Counted from the stretch's first letter, positions 1 to 6,388 are shown. The stretch is DNA of 13,005 nt from JBFLVQ01 sp040758525 (GCA_040758525.1 JBFLVQ010000220.1:1-13005); one strand, 5' to 3'. Notes: generated from the letters alone by a model not told the origin. Program-made: numbers and translations.

Positions 1-16
1 CAGAAAGTTATAAGCC

Positions 17-26
17 ATAAGCTTAT
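17..26. repeat. Short palindrome in the rpsA leader
   Basis: The visible leader holds a perfect 10-bp palindrome, ATAAGCTTAT, next to further copies of its half-sites (ATAAGC at 10-15, GCTTAA at 28-33). Such A+T-rich inverted repeats can fold in the 5' untranslated region or mark a promoter-proximal site. S1 synthesis is autoregulated through leader structure in some bacteria, but nothing here proves that. Only 57 nt of upstream sequence are in the window, so the promoter and any upstream neighbour are not visible. Confidence 0.25.
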
Positions 27-39
27 CGCTTAAGTTGCT

Positions 40-45
40 AGGAGG
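40..45 (+). promoter_or_regulatory. Ribosome binding site of rpsA
   Basis: AGGAGG is a full Shine-Dalgarno core. It lies 12 nt before the ATG at 58, longer than the usual 5-9 nt. An in-frame TAA at 49-51 with no start codon in between leaves 58 as the only sensible start at this end. Confidence 0.7.
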
Positions 46-57
46 CTATAAACATTA

Positions 58-1875
58 ATGATTAATAACCTGAACCAGGCTGGAGCAGAAGTCGCGGAGA
101 AAGATTCCAGTCAGAATGAGGTTAACAAAACCGCGCAGAATTCCAACGCCAGCAGCGAGGACTTCGGCGCGTTGCTAGAGGATTTTGAAGCGCAAGCCAC
201 TATCAGTCCTGGCGAGATTGTCAATGGGCGTGTGATCAAAGTCTCGGATCGCGGCGTCATAATTGATATTGGGTTTAAGTCTGAAGGTATCGTTGCCATT
301 GAAGAGTTTACTGACCCCGATGGAAAGGTCATGGTAAAGCCTGGCGATCAAGTAGCGGTGATGGTCAAGCAGCTTGAGAACCCAGAGGGGTATGTCGAGC
401 TTTCCCGTGCCGAAGCCGTCTACCTACAACGTTGGGACGCAATCGAAAAGGCTTATAACACCAAGGAGACAGTACGCGGTCGTGTACTGGAGCGTATCAA
501 AGGTGGTTTAAAGATCGATTTGGGTGGCATCAGCGGTTTCCTGCCTGGCAGTCAGGTCGATATACGCCCTGTACGTAATCTAGATGCCCTGAAAGGCAAA
601 GAGATTGAAGTGCGTGTACTCAAGGTTAACCGGCGCCGCTCTAACATCGTGCTCTCGCGCAAAGTAGTTTTGGAAGAGGAGACTACTAAACGTAAGTCCC
701 GTACACTTGAGGTCCTTGATGATGATGTCATTGTTGAGGGACAGGTCAAAAACATTACTGACTATGGCGTCTTCATCGATCTAGGTGGCATTGATGGACT
801 CTTACACGTTACTGACATCTCTTGGGGACGTGTACAAAATCCTGGTGATGTCTTTAAGGTTGGTGATAACTTAAGGGTAAAAGTGCTTAAGTTCGATCGA
901 GACAAGGAACGAGTAAGTCTCGGCTATAAACAACTGTTGCCAGATCCTTGGGACACTGTACATGAACGTTACCAGATTGGTACTCGTGTACAGGGCAAGG
1001 TGGTTTCCATCACTGACTATGGAGCGTTTGTTGAGATCGAGGAAGGTGTAGAAGGGCTAGTGCATGTCTCTGAGATGACCTGGTCTAAACGCGCTAAGCA
1101 CCCTTCAAAAGTGGTTGGTATTGGCCAAGAGGTAGAGGCAGTAGTGCTTGATATAGATCGGCAGAACCGTCGTATTAGCCTGGGCCTCAAACAGGTGATG
1201 CCTAATCCTTGGGATACCATTGCTAGTCGCTATGTAGTAGGTACAAGAGTACAAGGGCGAGTGCGCAATCTTACTGACTTCGGTGCATTTGTTGAGATCG
1301 AGGATGGTATTGATGGGCTTGTGCATGTCTCGGATATCTCTTGGACCAAGCGGATCAAACATCCTTCTGAGGTCTTGAAGAAGGGACAACAGGTTGAAGC
1401 TGTTATCACAACTATCGACCCAGAGAACCGTCGTATTAGCCTCTCGATTAAAGATCTTGAACCCAATGCTTGGGATCGTTTCTTCCAGACCCATAAACCT
1501 GGCGACTTAATACGAGGCAAGGTTGCCCGTTTCGCTAATTTTGGTGCCTTTATTGAACTGGAAGGCGGTATTGAGGGGCTCTGCCATGTCTCTGAGTTAT
1601 CTGATCAACGTGTAGAGAAGCCTGAAGCTGCTGTACAGATTGGTCAAGAGTTACAATTTAAGATCTTAAAGCTTGACGAATCACAGAAGAAGATTGGGCT
1701 ATCGGCTCGTGCCGTCGGTAAGGAGAATGATCCAGAGGATGTAAGCACTTATCAAAATCAGGATGTGGTTGCATCTTTGGGTGAGATTGCTCAGTTCTCC
1801 AGCCTTTCCGCTGCTTCTTCTGAGAGTGGTGAATCGGCGTCTGCCAAAGGTTCGGACGAGAATCGTAAAGATTAA
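58..1875 (+). CDS. rpsA: 30S ribosomal protein S1
   Basis: This is ribosomal protein S1, the mRNA-binding protein of the small subunit that helps recruit and unfold mRNA for initiation. The 605 residues contain six S1 (OB-fold) domains, at about 51-118, 134-203, 221-290, 305-377, 392-464 and 479-548. Domains 3-6 carry the RNA-binding-type signature (DYGVFIDL, DYGAFVEI, DFGAFVEI, NFGAFIEL, each followed by GLLHV, GLVHV or GLCHV). Domains 1 and 2 are degenerate, as in Escherichia coli S1, where they bind the ribosome. Domains 3, 4 and 5 are each followed by a similar linker (PDPWDT, PNPWDT, PNAWDR). An acidic N-terminal extension of about 50 residues and a Ser/Glu/Lys-rich tail after about 550 make it longer than E. 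coli S1 (557 aa). A strong terminator follows. The cmk gene often found next to rpsA is not visible. Confidence 0.97.
   Translation: MINNLNQAGAEVAEKDSSQNEVNKTAQNSNASSEDFGALLEDFEAQATISPGEIVNGRVIKVSDRGVIIDIGFKSEGIVAIEEFTDPDGKVMVKPGDQVAVMVKQLENPEGYVELSRAEAVYLQRWDAIEKAYNTKETVRGRVLERIKGGLKIDLGGISGFLPGSQVDIRPVRNLDALKGKEIEVRVLKVNRRRSNIVLSRKVVLEEETTKRKSRTLEVLDDDVIVEGQVKNITDYGVFIDLGGIDGLLHVTDISWGRVQNPGDVFKVGDNLRVKVLKFDRDKERVSLGYKQLLPDPWDTVHERYQIGTRVQGKVVSITDYGAFVEIEEGVEGLVHVSEMTWSKRAKHPSKVVGIGQEVEAVVLDIDRQNRRISLGLKQVMPNPWDTIASRYVVGTRVQGRVRNLTDFGAFVEIEDGIDGLVHVSDISWTKRIKHPSEVLKKGQQVEAVITTIDPENRRISLSIKDLEPNAWDRFFQTHKPGDLIRGKVARFANFGAFIELEGGIEGLCHVSELSDQRVEKPEAAVQIGQELQFKILKLDESQKKIGLSARAVGKENDPEDVSTYQNQDVVASLGEIAQFSSLSAASSESGESASAKGSDENRKD
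1027..1442 (+). repeat. Internal DNA repeats between S1 domains 4 and 5
   Basis: Two exact DNA repeats are spaced 261 bp (87 codons, one S1 unit) apart inside rpsA. The 17-mer TTTGTTGAGATCGAGGA is at 1027-1043 and 1288-1304, and the 19-mer AGAACCGTCGTATTAGCCT is at 1163-1181 and 1424-1442. They encode FVEIE(E/D) and NRRISL in domains 4 and 5. Identity extends to third codon positions, which points to recent duplication or ongoing gene conversion between these two domains. Confidence 0.75.
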
Positions 1876-1902
1876 CGGTAAAGAATATCTCTATGGTTGA
1901 GA

Positions 1903-1955
1903 ATGCCAGAGAGCCCGGGTAATAATAGTCCTGGGCTCTTTTGTTTTTCTGGCAT
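1903..1955 (+). terminator. Rho-independent terminator of rpsA, nested in an outer inverted repeat
   Basis: The core stem AGAGCCCGGG (1910-1919) pairs with CCTGGGCTCT (1930-1939) through 10 bp with one G-U pair and a 10-nt loop. It is followed by TTTTGTTTTT, a textbook intrinsic terminator starting about 35 nt after the rpsA stop. Outside it, ATGCCAGA (1903-1910) is exactly complementary to TCTGGCAT (1948-1955), so the terminator and its U-tract are enclosed by an 8-bp outer stem. A further small hairpin, GGGGA (1957-1961) with TCCCC (1970-1974), lies just beyond and is followed by T-rich sequence. Confidence 0.85.
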
Positions 1956-2028
1956 GGGGGACGGTGTGTTCCCCTGGTTATTTATTTTCAAATCGCCCAC
2001 TAATCGATAGTCGAGTTAATTACATAAT

Positions 2029-2035
2029 GGAGGAG
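2029..2035 (+). promoter_or_regulatory. Ribosome binding site of the superoxide dismutase gene
   Basis: GGAGGAG lies 5 nt before the ATG at 2041 and fixes the start that includes the twin-arginine signal. The region between the rpsA terminator and this site (about 1975-2028) must hold the promoter, but I see no convincing -35/-10 pair there. Confidence 0.75.
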
Positions 2036-2040
2036 AAATC

Positions 2041-2781
2041 ATGGTTACCAGAAGAGATGCGATGAAGGCGATAACCCTTGGTACAGTCGGTGTGGCATTA
2101 TCAGAGAATGTTCCAGGCGCGACCGCTTGGGCAAATATTGAACAGGGTAATGCAGCCTCTAATAAACCGCCTGCTTTTGCTGGCGCCCATAAAGTAAAAG
2201 ACCTGCCTTATCAACCCTCCAAGCTGAAAGGTTTGGATGAGGTGATGATTACCAATCATCATGCTAAGAATTATGCTGGCACGGTTGCCAAACTCAACAG
2301 CATTGAGGGGAAACTTGCTGAAATGAACAAGGATACTCCCCCTTTTGTGCGGGCAGGAATGAAGCGAGAACAGATTATTGCTGCCAACTCTGTCATTCTA
2401 CATGAACACTATTTTGATAACTTAGGTGGTGACGGCAAGATTGCTGGTAAAATTGCCGACCTAATCAAAACCCATTGGGGTAGCGTAGAGGTTTGGGATC
2501 AGGAATTTCGTGGCACTGGTGCTGCGCTTGGTGGTGGTTCTGGTTGGGTAGTACTTACCTACTCACTGATAGATGGCTCACTACATAATATTTGGCAAGC
2601 AGATCATTCTGTCAACTATGCATTAGGTCGGCCATTACTAGCAATGGATATGTATGAGCATGCCTATCAGCGCCAATTTGGCCCCGTGGTGGCAGACTAT
2701 ATCAAGGCATTTATGGAGAACGTCAACTGGGACGTTGTCAATAAACGACTAGAGCAGGTAGCAAATATTAAACTGGGTTAA
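2041..2781 (+). CDS. Superoxide dismutase, Fe/Mn family, Tat-exported
   Basis: This enzyme converts superoxide to oxygen and hydrogen peroxide using Fe or Mn. The N-terminus TRRDAMK followed by a hydrophobic stretch is a twin-arginine signal, with a likely cleavage after ATAWA (residue 31), so the folded, metal-loaded enzyme should be exported to the periplasm. The four metal ligands can be placed at H73 (in NHHAKNY), H121 (in LHEHYF), and D203 and H207 (in DMYEHAY, the family's DxWEHxY signature with Tyr for Trp). H189 (in QADHSV) sits where many Mn enzymes have Gln, as I recall for mycobacterial Fe-SOD. In an ungapped alignment the gateway Tyr34 is T81, which is unusual. At 246 aa the length is normal for a SOD plus signal. 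It has its own strong ribosome binding site, and the HIT gene starts 15 nt after its stop, suggesting one transcript. Metal preference cannot be decided from sequence. Confidence 0.92.
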   Translation: MVTRRDAMKAITLGTVGVALSENVPGATAWANIEQGNAASNKPPAFAGAHKVKDLPYQPSKLKGLDEVMITNHHAKNYAGTVAKLNSIEGKLAEMNKDTPPFVRAGMKREQIIAANSVILHEHYFDNLGGDGKIAGKIADLIKTHWGSVEVWDQEFRGTGAALGGGSGWVVLTYSLIDGSLHNIWQADHSVNYALGRPLLAMDMYEHAYQRQFGPVVADYIKAFMENVNWDVVNKRLEQVANIKLG

Positions 2782-2796
2782 AGGCAATTTGCAGAA

Positions 2797-3276
2797 ATGG
2801 ACTATCTATGGAGCCCTTGGCGCTATCAGTATGTCTCTAGTACGCATAAGACTCCTGGTTGTGTCTTCTGCCTGTTATTAGAGCAGGATAGTGATGAAAA
2901 AAACCATATTCTTTATCGTGGTAAGCTGAATTATATTGTGCTCAATATCTATCCATATGCAACTGGTCATATGTTGATTGCTCCATTCACACACAATGCA
3001 TTACTCAGCGACGCGAGCAAAGAATGTAGTGATGAGATGATGGATCTAGCAAAAAAATGCCAAGCCATTCTTAATCAGGAGTATCGTCCAGATGGTTTTA
3101 ATCTAGGAATGAACCTAGGGCGTGCTGCTGGGGCTGGGGTAGCTGAACATTTCCATCTGCATATACTTCCACGCTGGATTGGTGATGTGAATTTCACTAC
3201 TGCAGTGGCTGAAACTAGAGTGTTGCCAGAAGCCTTGGAGACTACCTATCTACGTTTGAAACCTTATTTTCGCTAA
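2797..3276 (+). CDS. HIT-family nucleotide hydrolase/phosphorylase (Ap4A-type)
   Basis: This is a histidine-triad protein of 159 aa. The triad HFHLHILPRW has H118, H120 and H122; in the family the middle His (H120) is the nucleophile that forms a nucleotidyl intermediate on nucleoside phosphoanhydrides. The opening MDYLWSPWRYQYV and the CVFC pair (C22, C25) are typical of a bacterial HIT branch that includes Ap4A phosphorylases such as mycobacterial Rv2613c. CxxC probably binds structural zinc together with His residues. GHMLIAPFTH (57-66) is the conserved strand-turn before the triad. No signal peptide is seen, so it should be cytosolic. Start choice rests on the conserved N-terminus, since the ribosome binding site is weak (AAAGG at 2780-2784, overlapping the SOD stop). 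It likely shares the SOD transcript and ends just before a strong terminator. The exact substrate is not determined by sequence. Confidence 0.9.
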   Translation: MDYLWSPWRYQYVSSTHKTPGCVFCLLLEQDSDEKNHILYRGKLNYIVLNIYPYATGHMLIAPFTHNALLSDASKECSDEMMDLAKKCQAILNQEYRPDGFNLGMNLGRAAGAGVAEHFHLHILPRWIGDVNFTTAVAETRVLPEALETTYLRLKPYFR

Positions 3277-3279
3277 GTT

Positions 3280-3327
3280 AAACCAGAGAGGTAGAGAACT
3301 CTTCCCTGCCCTCTCTGGTTTTATTTT
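3280..3327 (+). terminator. Rho-independent terminator after the HIT gene
   Basis: AAACCAGAGAGG (3280-3291) and CCTCTCTGGTTT (3310-3321) form a perfect 12-bp stem with an 18-nt loop, followed by TTATTTT. It begins 3 nt after the HIT stop codon. The T-tract ends only a few bases before the ATG of the next gene at 3331, leaving no room for a promoter between them. Confidence 0.88.
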
Positions 3328-3330
3328 AAG

Positions 3331-4125
3331 ATGTCAGCAGAAACCGTTACATTCCAAAATCAAGATGGGATCGGTCTGATCTCGCTAAACCGCCCTGAAG
3401 TCCACAATGTAGTAAATGAAGCGGTAATGATAGAACTGGAATCGATCTTGGATCGAGTTGAAACCGATCCTGAAATTAAAGGATTGATCCTCACCGGCGC
3501 AGGCAACCAGACCTTCTCTGCCGGTGGTGACTTCAAGTACTTTGCTACACTACCTAGCCGCTCAGATTGTCTGGCAATGTCTAAACGTATGCAAGCGATC
3601 TTAAATCGATTTTGGCGTGGCCAGCGTGTAGTGATTGCAGCAATTAATGGGCAGGCGCTGGGTGGTGGCTGTGAAATTCTTACTGCCTGCCATTTCCGTC
3701 TGGCTACCCCACAAGCCCATTTCTCTTTTCGCCAAGCTGCCAATGGTGTCATTACTGGTTGGGGGGGAGGGTTGCGACTCTTTCATCTGTTAGGCAGAAG
3801 TAAAGCTTTACGACTGCTGTTAACAGCAGAACGTATAGATGCTACAGAAGCCCTAAGAATCGGTTTAATTGATCGACTTATTCCTTATGAAAACCTGATC
3901 ACAGAAGCAATGGCACTAGCAAAGACTATTTATAATAACTCATTGGATTCGATCACTGCTTTTCTAGAACTAGCTCGCTGTCTAATCGAAGAAGATCTAG
4001 CATACACTACTAAACGTGAGACAGAGATGTTTGCAGATTGCTGGGTATCAAAAGATTTCCGTAAGATAATGGCAAAATACACACAATTACTTGATAAAGC
4101 TATCCAGGAACCATCTGAAGATTAA
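3331..4125 (+). CDS. Enoyl-CoA hydratase/isomerase-family protein, possibly a decarboxylase
   Basis: This is a crotonase-fold, CoA-thioester-acting enzyme of 264 aa, a normal length. The oxyanion-hole segments are FSAGGDFK (62-69) and GQALGGGCE (107-115). E115 matches catalytic Glu144 of rat mitochondrial enoyl-CoA hydratase. Twenty residues later, where the second catalytic Glu164 should be, there is Q135 (in FSFRQAANG). It is followed by GWGGGLRL (143-150) in place of the usual PGAGGTQRL. ACxFRLxTP together with WGG resembles what I recall of ethylmalonyl-CoA decarboxylase ECHDC1, so the activity may be decarboxylation or metabolite repair rather than hydration. The C-terminal helical part (about 190-264) is normal. 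ATG 3331 is the first in-frame start after an upstream TAG and keeps the whole domain, but it has no Shine-Dalgarno sequence and sits right behind a terminator. No fatty-acid genes are nearby to suggest a pathway. Confidence 0.88.
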   Translation: MSAETVTFQNQDGIGLISLNRPEVHNVVNEAVMIELESILDRVETDPEIKGLILTGAGNQTFSAGGDFKYFATLPSRSDCLAMSKRMQAILNRFWRGQRVVIAAINGQALGGGCEILTACHFRLATPQAHFSFRQAANGVITGWGGGLRLFHLLGRSKALRLLLTAERIDATEALRIGLIDRLIPYENLITEAMALAKTIYNNSLDSITAFLELARCLIEEDLAYTTKRETEMFADCWVSKDFRKIMAKYTQLLDKAIQEPSED

Positions 4126-4131
4126 GGAGAG

Positions 4132-4767
4132 TTATTTGGTATTACGTATTTTAGGTACTTTCAGTGGCTCTTCAGGCAATTGGTGAGTAGTGTGCTCAGT
4201 AACTGAGGGCGGTGGCGATAAGAACTTTTCCCCTGCAACAGTCTCTTCACCTATAGCAGGAGGGGGTTGCGCTAGACGATCAAGAACATTTTGTGATTTT
4301 GCATCTAGCGATCGATCTGCCACGGTCTTTTCTGGAATGGTAAATAATAGACCATTAATGACGATTCCTAGTCCAATCAAGAAGACTAAGAGACCTGAAG
4401 CCCACCCTCCCATTACCATCAGCCCCATCTTGGGACTAATAATTAGAATGATCATTGCTCCTAAACCTACCGCAGCCGTGATCACCCCAGCACGTAGTCG
4501 TCGCAAACGGCGTTCTTCCGGAGCTTCTAAAAACTTTTCTATCTCAGGAAGAACATTCTCAACTACCTTCTCTAGATCCTTAGTAGTTTTAAGCTCTTGA
4601 ATCTTTGCAGCAAAGGCGCGTCCAATCTCTTCACGTGCTGTGACAGCAGAGTTGGTAATTGCATCAGGCTTCTGCAAGGTATTTCGTATAACACGCATAT
4701 CCGTCCCACAAGCACGGCAAAATTGTGCTGGCTGTCGCTCTTCAGTTCCACAGCTAGGACAAAACAT
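4132..4767 (-). CDS. Zinc-ribbon protein with two membrane helices, function unknown
   Basis: I do not recognise a specific function. The 211-aa protein opens with a zinc ribbon, CPSC (C3, C6) and CRAC (C17, C20), the C-x2-C/C-x2-C pattern of small bacterial zinc-ribbon domains. A charged helical region follows (about 43-90). Two hydrophobic segments form a membrane hairpin (about 93-112 and 117-143), which would put both ends on the same side, probably the cytosol because the ribbon needs reduced Cys. The tail is Pro-rich and contains SVTEHTTHQL; I recall a similar phrase in zinc-ribbon proteins of some Acidobacteriota, unverified. The start at 4767 has AGAGG (4772-4776) 4 nt upstream. It lies 70 nt downstream of the FHA-protease gene on the same strand, so co-transcription is likely. 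Its stop is 6 nt from the stop of the convergent crotonase gene. Confidence 0.8.
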   Translation of the reverse strand: MFCPSCGTEERQPAQFCRACGTDMRVIRNTLQKPDAITNSAVTAREEIGRAFAAKIQELKTTKDLEKVVENVLPEIEKFLEAPEERRLRRLRAGVITAAVGLGAMIILIISPKMGLMVMGGWASGLLVFLIGLGIVINGLLFTIPEKTVADRSLDAKSQNVLDRLAQPPPAIGEETVAGEKFLSPPPSVTEHTTHQLPEEPLKVPKIRNTK

Positions 4768-4774
4768 TGTACCT

Positions 4775-4795
4775 CTTCTCCAAATAGAAGTTTGG
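4775..4795 (-). promoter_or_regulatory. Competing small hairpins at the zinc-ribbon gene's ribosome binding site
   Basis: On the minus strand, CCAAA and TTTGG (4791-4795 and 4780-4784) can pair across a 6-nt loop. Alternatively CTTC and GAAG (4787-4790 and 4775-4778) can pair. The two are mutually exclusive and abut or overlap the AGAGG ribosome binding site. The stems are short and A+T-rich, so this is only a weak sign of translational control. Confidence 0.2.
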
Positions 4796-4837
4796 TTAGC
4801 AGTTTAACATAACGTCTATATTGCCAGCGAAGTTCTA

Positions 4838-6388
4838 TTATCTAGCTCGCATTAGGTCGATGGCAAAACGGATAGGAATACCTAGGTTGGAACCTTGTAC
4901 AGCCCCACCATGATCATTGACAATAATGGCAGCATTAATACCAATTACCTTACCATCACTATTAAAAATAGGACTGCCGGAACCACCATCAGTAGTAGCC
5001 GCATCATGTATAATACGACCAGCATTAAGACCATTAATATGGCCTTGAGTAGTAAGAGGATCGATCAAGCCCTGTTTTGCTACTTCTTGAGTACGCTCTT
5101 CCAAAGTTGCGGCACGACGTACAATCTCGCCTTTGAGCTTGTCGTCTAATCGTTCAATCAATCCATCAATACCAGTAGGATAACCTAACACAATAATGGC
5201 TTGGCCAACTGCGGCAGCCTGGCTAGTAGAATCTAGCGGAAGTTTTGGAATTGCCGCATCACCTTGCTCAAAAGAGCATATGGCAACATCGTGTTGACTA
5301 GAAAAACGATCTACTTTCAGCTCAAATTTTGTCTTCAGTCCGGGAAAGTAAGCGTAAAGCTCTACCAATTGCGGCTTACCCCCTTGAGCAAGGATCAAGC
5401 CATCCACTTCATCTTGCCACCAAGGATGCACCACATGTCGATTGGTGAGAAGCTTCCCTTCATCGACGAGAAAGCCAGTACCAGAAAAACTCTCATAAAA
5501 GACTGCGCCGGTACCTTCAAAACTAACATTGAACTGACCATTCTCATCGGTCAAAGCACGATTATTAAAACTATTGTCAAGATAACGCAATTCCGCGGCA
5601 GTCTGTGGTTGAACAAAAGTATAGATACCCTGAATTAGACAGACACCACGTTGATAAGTCTCACGAATAGTCTGTGCAGAGTTGATGCGTTCTCGTTCAC
5701 GCTCCCAACCCTGCTTGAGATCCTGATTTTGACGCTTGAGCTCTTCAATCTGTTTCTCATAATGGCGACGCTGTATATTCAGGCTCTTGATTGAACCCCA
5801 CTGTTGATTGATCTCATAAAGGATAAAAGCGAGCGAGAAGATTCCACTAACTACTAGCAACAATGTTAAAGAGAGTGCAAAGGCTTTGAATTTGCTGGGA
5901 ATCTCTGACCAGAGACTAGTAGCCAGCCCCTTCAAAAACCTGGTTGCAGTAAGTGGATGTATGTGGCCAACATTATCGATCTCAGGAAAACGATGCTCTT
6001 TATCATTAAGATTCTGTGTTGATGGTGGGATAGATTTATCTTCAATTACATGTAGTGAATAACGGGCCATTTTGGAATCCTTTTGAAAACCTAGCAGGTC
6101 ACCATCCTGTAATACAACAGGATTGCCCGTGGAAATTTTTGTTAGGGGATTATTATTTATCGAGATTGCACAGTTATCAGCTTCGCGTTTATGTAGCTGA
6201 AACCCTTGTGGACGGCGGAGAATTTCGGCGAAGATAGCACTTTTACTCTCAGCGTGATCACCGTTTTCGCTTCCCGGAATAAACAGATCGCACGCCCTGT
6301 CAGTACCGATTAATACCGCTTCCTTATCGAAAATATAAGTTTTACCCCTCTCATTACCAGAGAGGGAGACTAACATTAAACTCACCAT
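4838..6388 (-). CDS. FHA domain - transmembrane - coiled coil - trypsin-like serine protease
   Basis: This 516-aa membrane protein links a cytosolic FHA module to a protease outside the cytoplasm. Residues about 1-115 look like a divergent FHA (phosphothreonine-binding) domain: AVLIGTDRACDLFIP, later NNNPL, then LQDGDLLGF. One membrane helix follows (about 168-191); Lys/Arg before it and fewer positive residues after it predict an N-in topology. Residues about 200-245 are rich in Glu/Lys/Arg/Gln and likely form a coiled coil. The protease domain (about 295-516) has a complete triad: H318 (LLTNRHVV), D367 (SSQHDVAI) and S470 (DGGSGSP, chymotrypsin/HtrA-type). There is no PDZ domain. A charged, probably helical insertion (about 408-444) lies between GYPTG and the serine loop. 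Two starts are possible, M1 at 6388 and M5 at 6376; M5 has GGTGAG (6381-6386) 4 nt upstream. It is followed by the zinc-ribbon gene. The substrate is unknown. Confidence 0.87.
   Translation of the reverse strand: MVSLMLVSLSGNERGKTYIFDKEAVLIGTDRACDLFIPGSENGDHAESKSAIFAEILRRPQGFQLHKREADNCAISINNNPLTKISTGNPVVLQDGDLLGFQKDSKMARYSLHVIEDKSIPPSTQNLNDKEHRFPEIDNVGHIHPLTATRFLKGLATSLWSEIPSKFKAFALSLTLLLVVSGIFSLAFILYEINQQWGSIKSLNIQRRHYEKQIEELKRQNQDLKQGWERERERINSAQTIRETYQRGVCLIQGIYTFVQPQTAAELRYLDNSFNNRALTDENGQFNVSFEGTGAVFYESFSGTGFLVDEGKLLTNRHVVHPWWQDEVDGLILAQGGKPQLVELYAYFPGLKTKFELKVDRFSSQHDVAICSFEQGDAAIPKLPLDSTSQAAAVGQAIIVLGYPTGIDGLIERLDDKLKGEIVRRAATLEERTQEVAKQGLIDPLTTQGHINGLNAGRIIHDAATTDGGSGSPIFNSDGKVIGINAAIIVNDHGGAVQGSNLGIPIRFAIDLMRAR

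Noticed and set aside
1105..1494. 129-codon open frame on the minus strand inside rpsA
   Set aside because: It is antisense to the conserved S1 domains and reflects their repeat structure. Its sequence matches no family I know, and no ribosome binding site was evident.
2897..2903. A-AAA-AAC heptamer in the zero frame of the HIT gene, a classical -1 frameshift slippery site
   Set aside because: The -1 frame meets a stop (TAA) within a few codons, no overlapping long frame follows, and the zero frame gives a complete, well-conserved HIT protein. Most likely chance.
4190..4812. Two plus-strand open frames over the zinc-ribbon gene
   Set aside because: The minus-strand gene has a zinc ribbon, clear membrane helices and a ribosome binding site. 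The plus-strand frames have low-complexity, Arg/Ser/Pro-rich sequence typical of shadow frames.
6354..6368. CCAGAGAGGG near the start of the FHA-protease gene resembles one arm of the terminator stem at 3280-3291
   Set aside because: The match is about ten bases, lies inside coding sequence, and has no partner arm or T-tract, so it is not a dispersed repeat.
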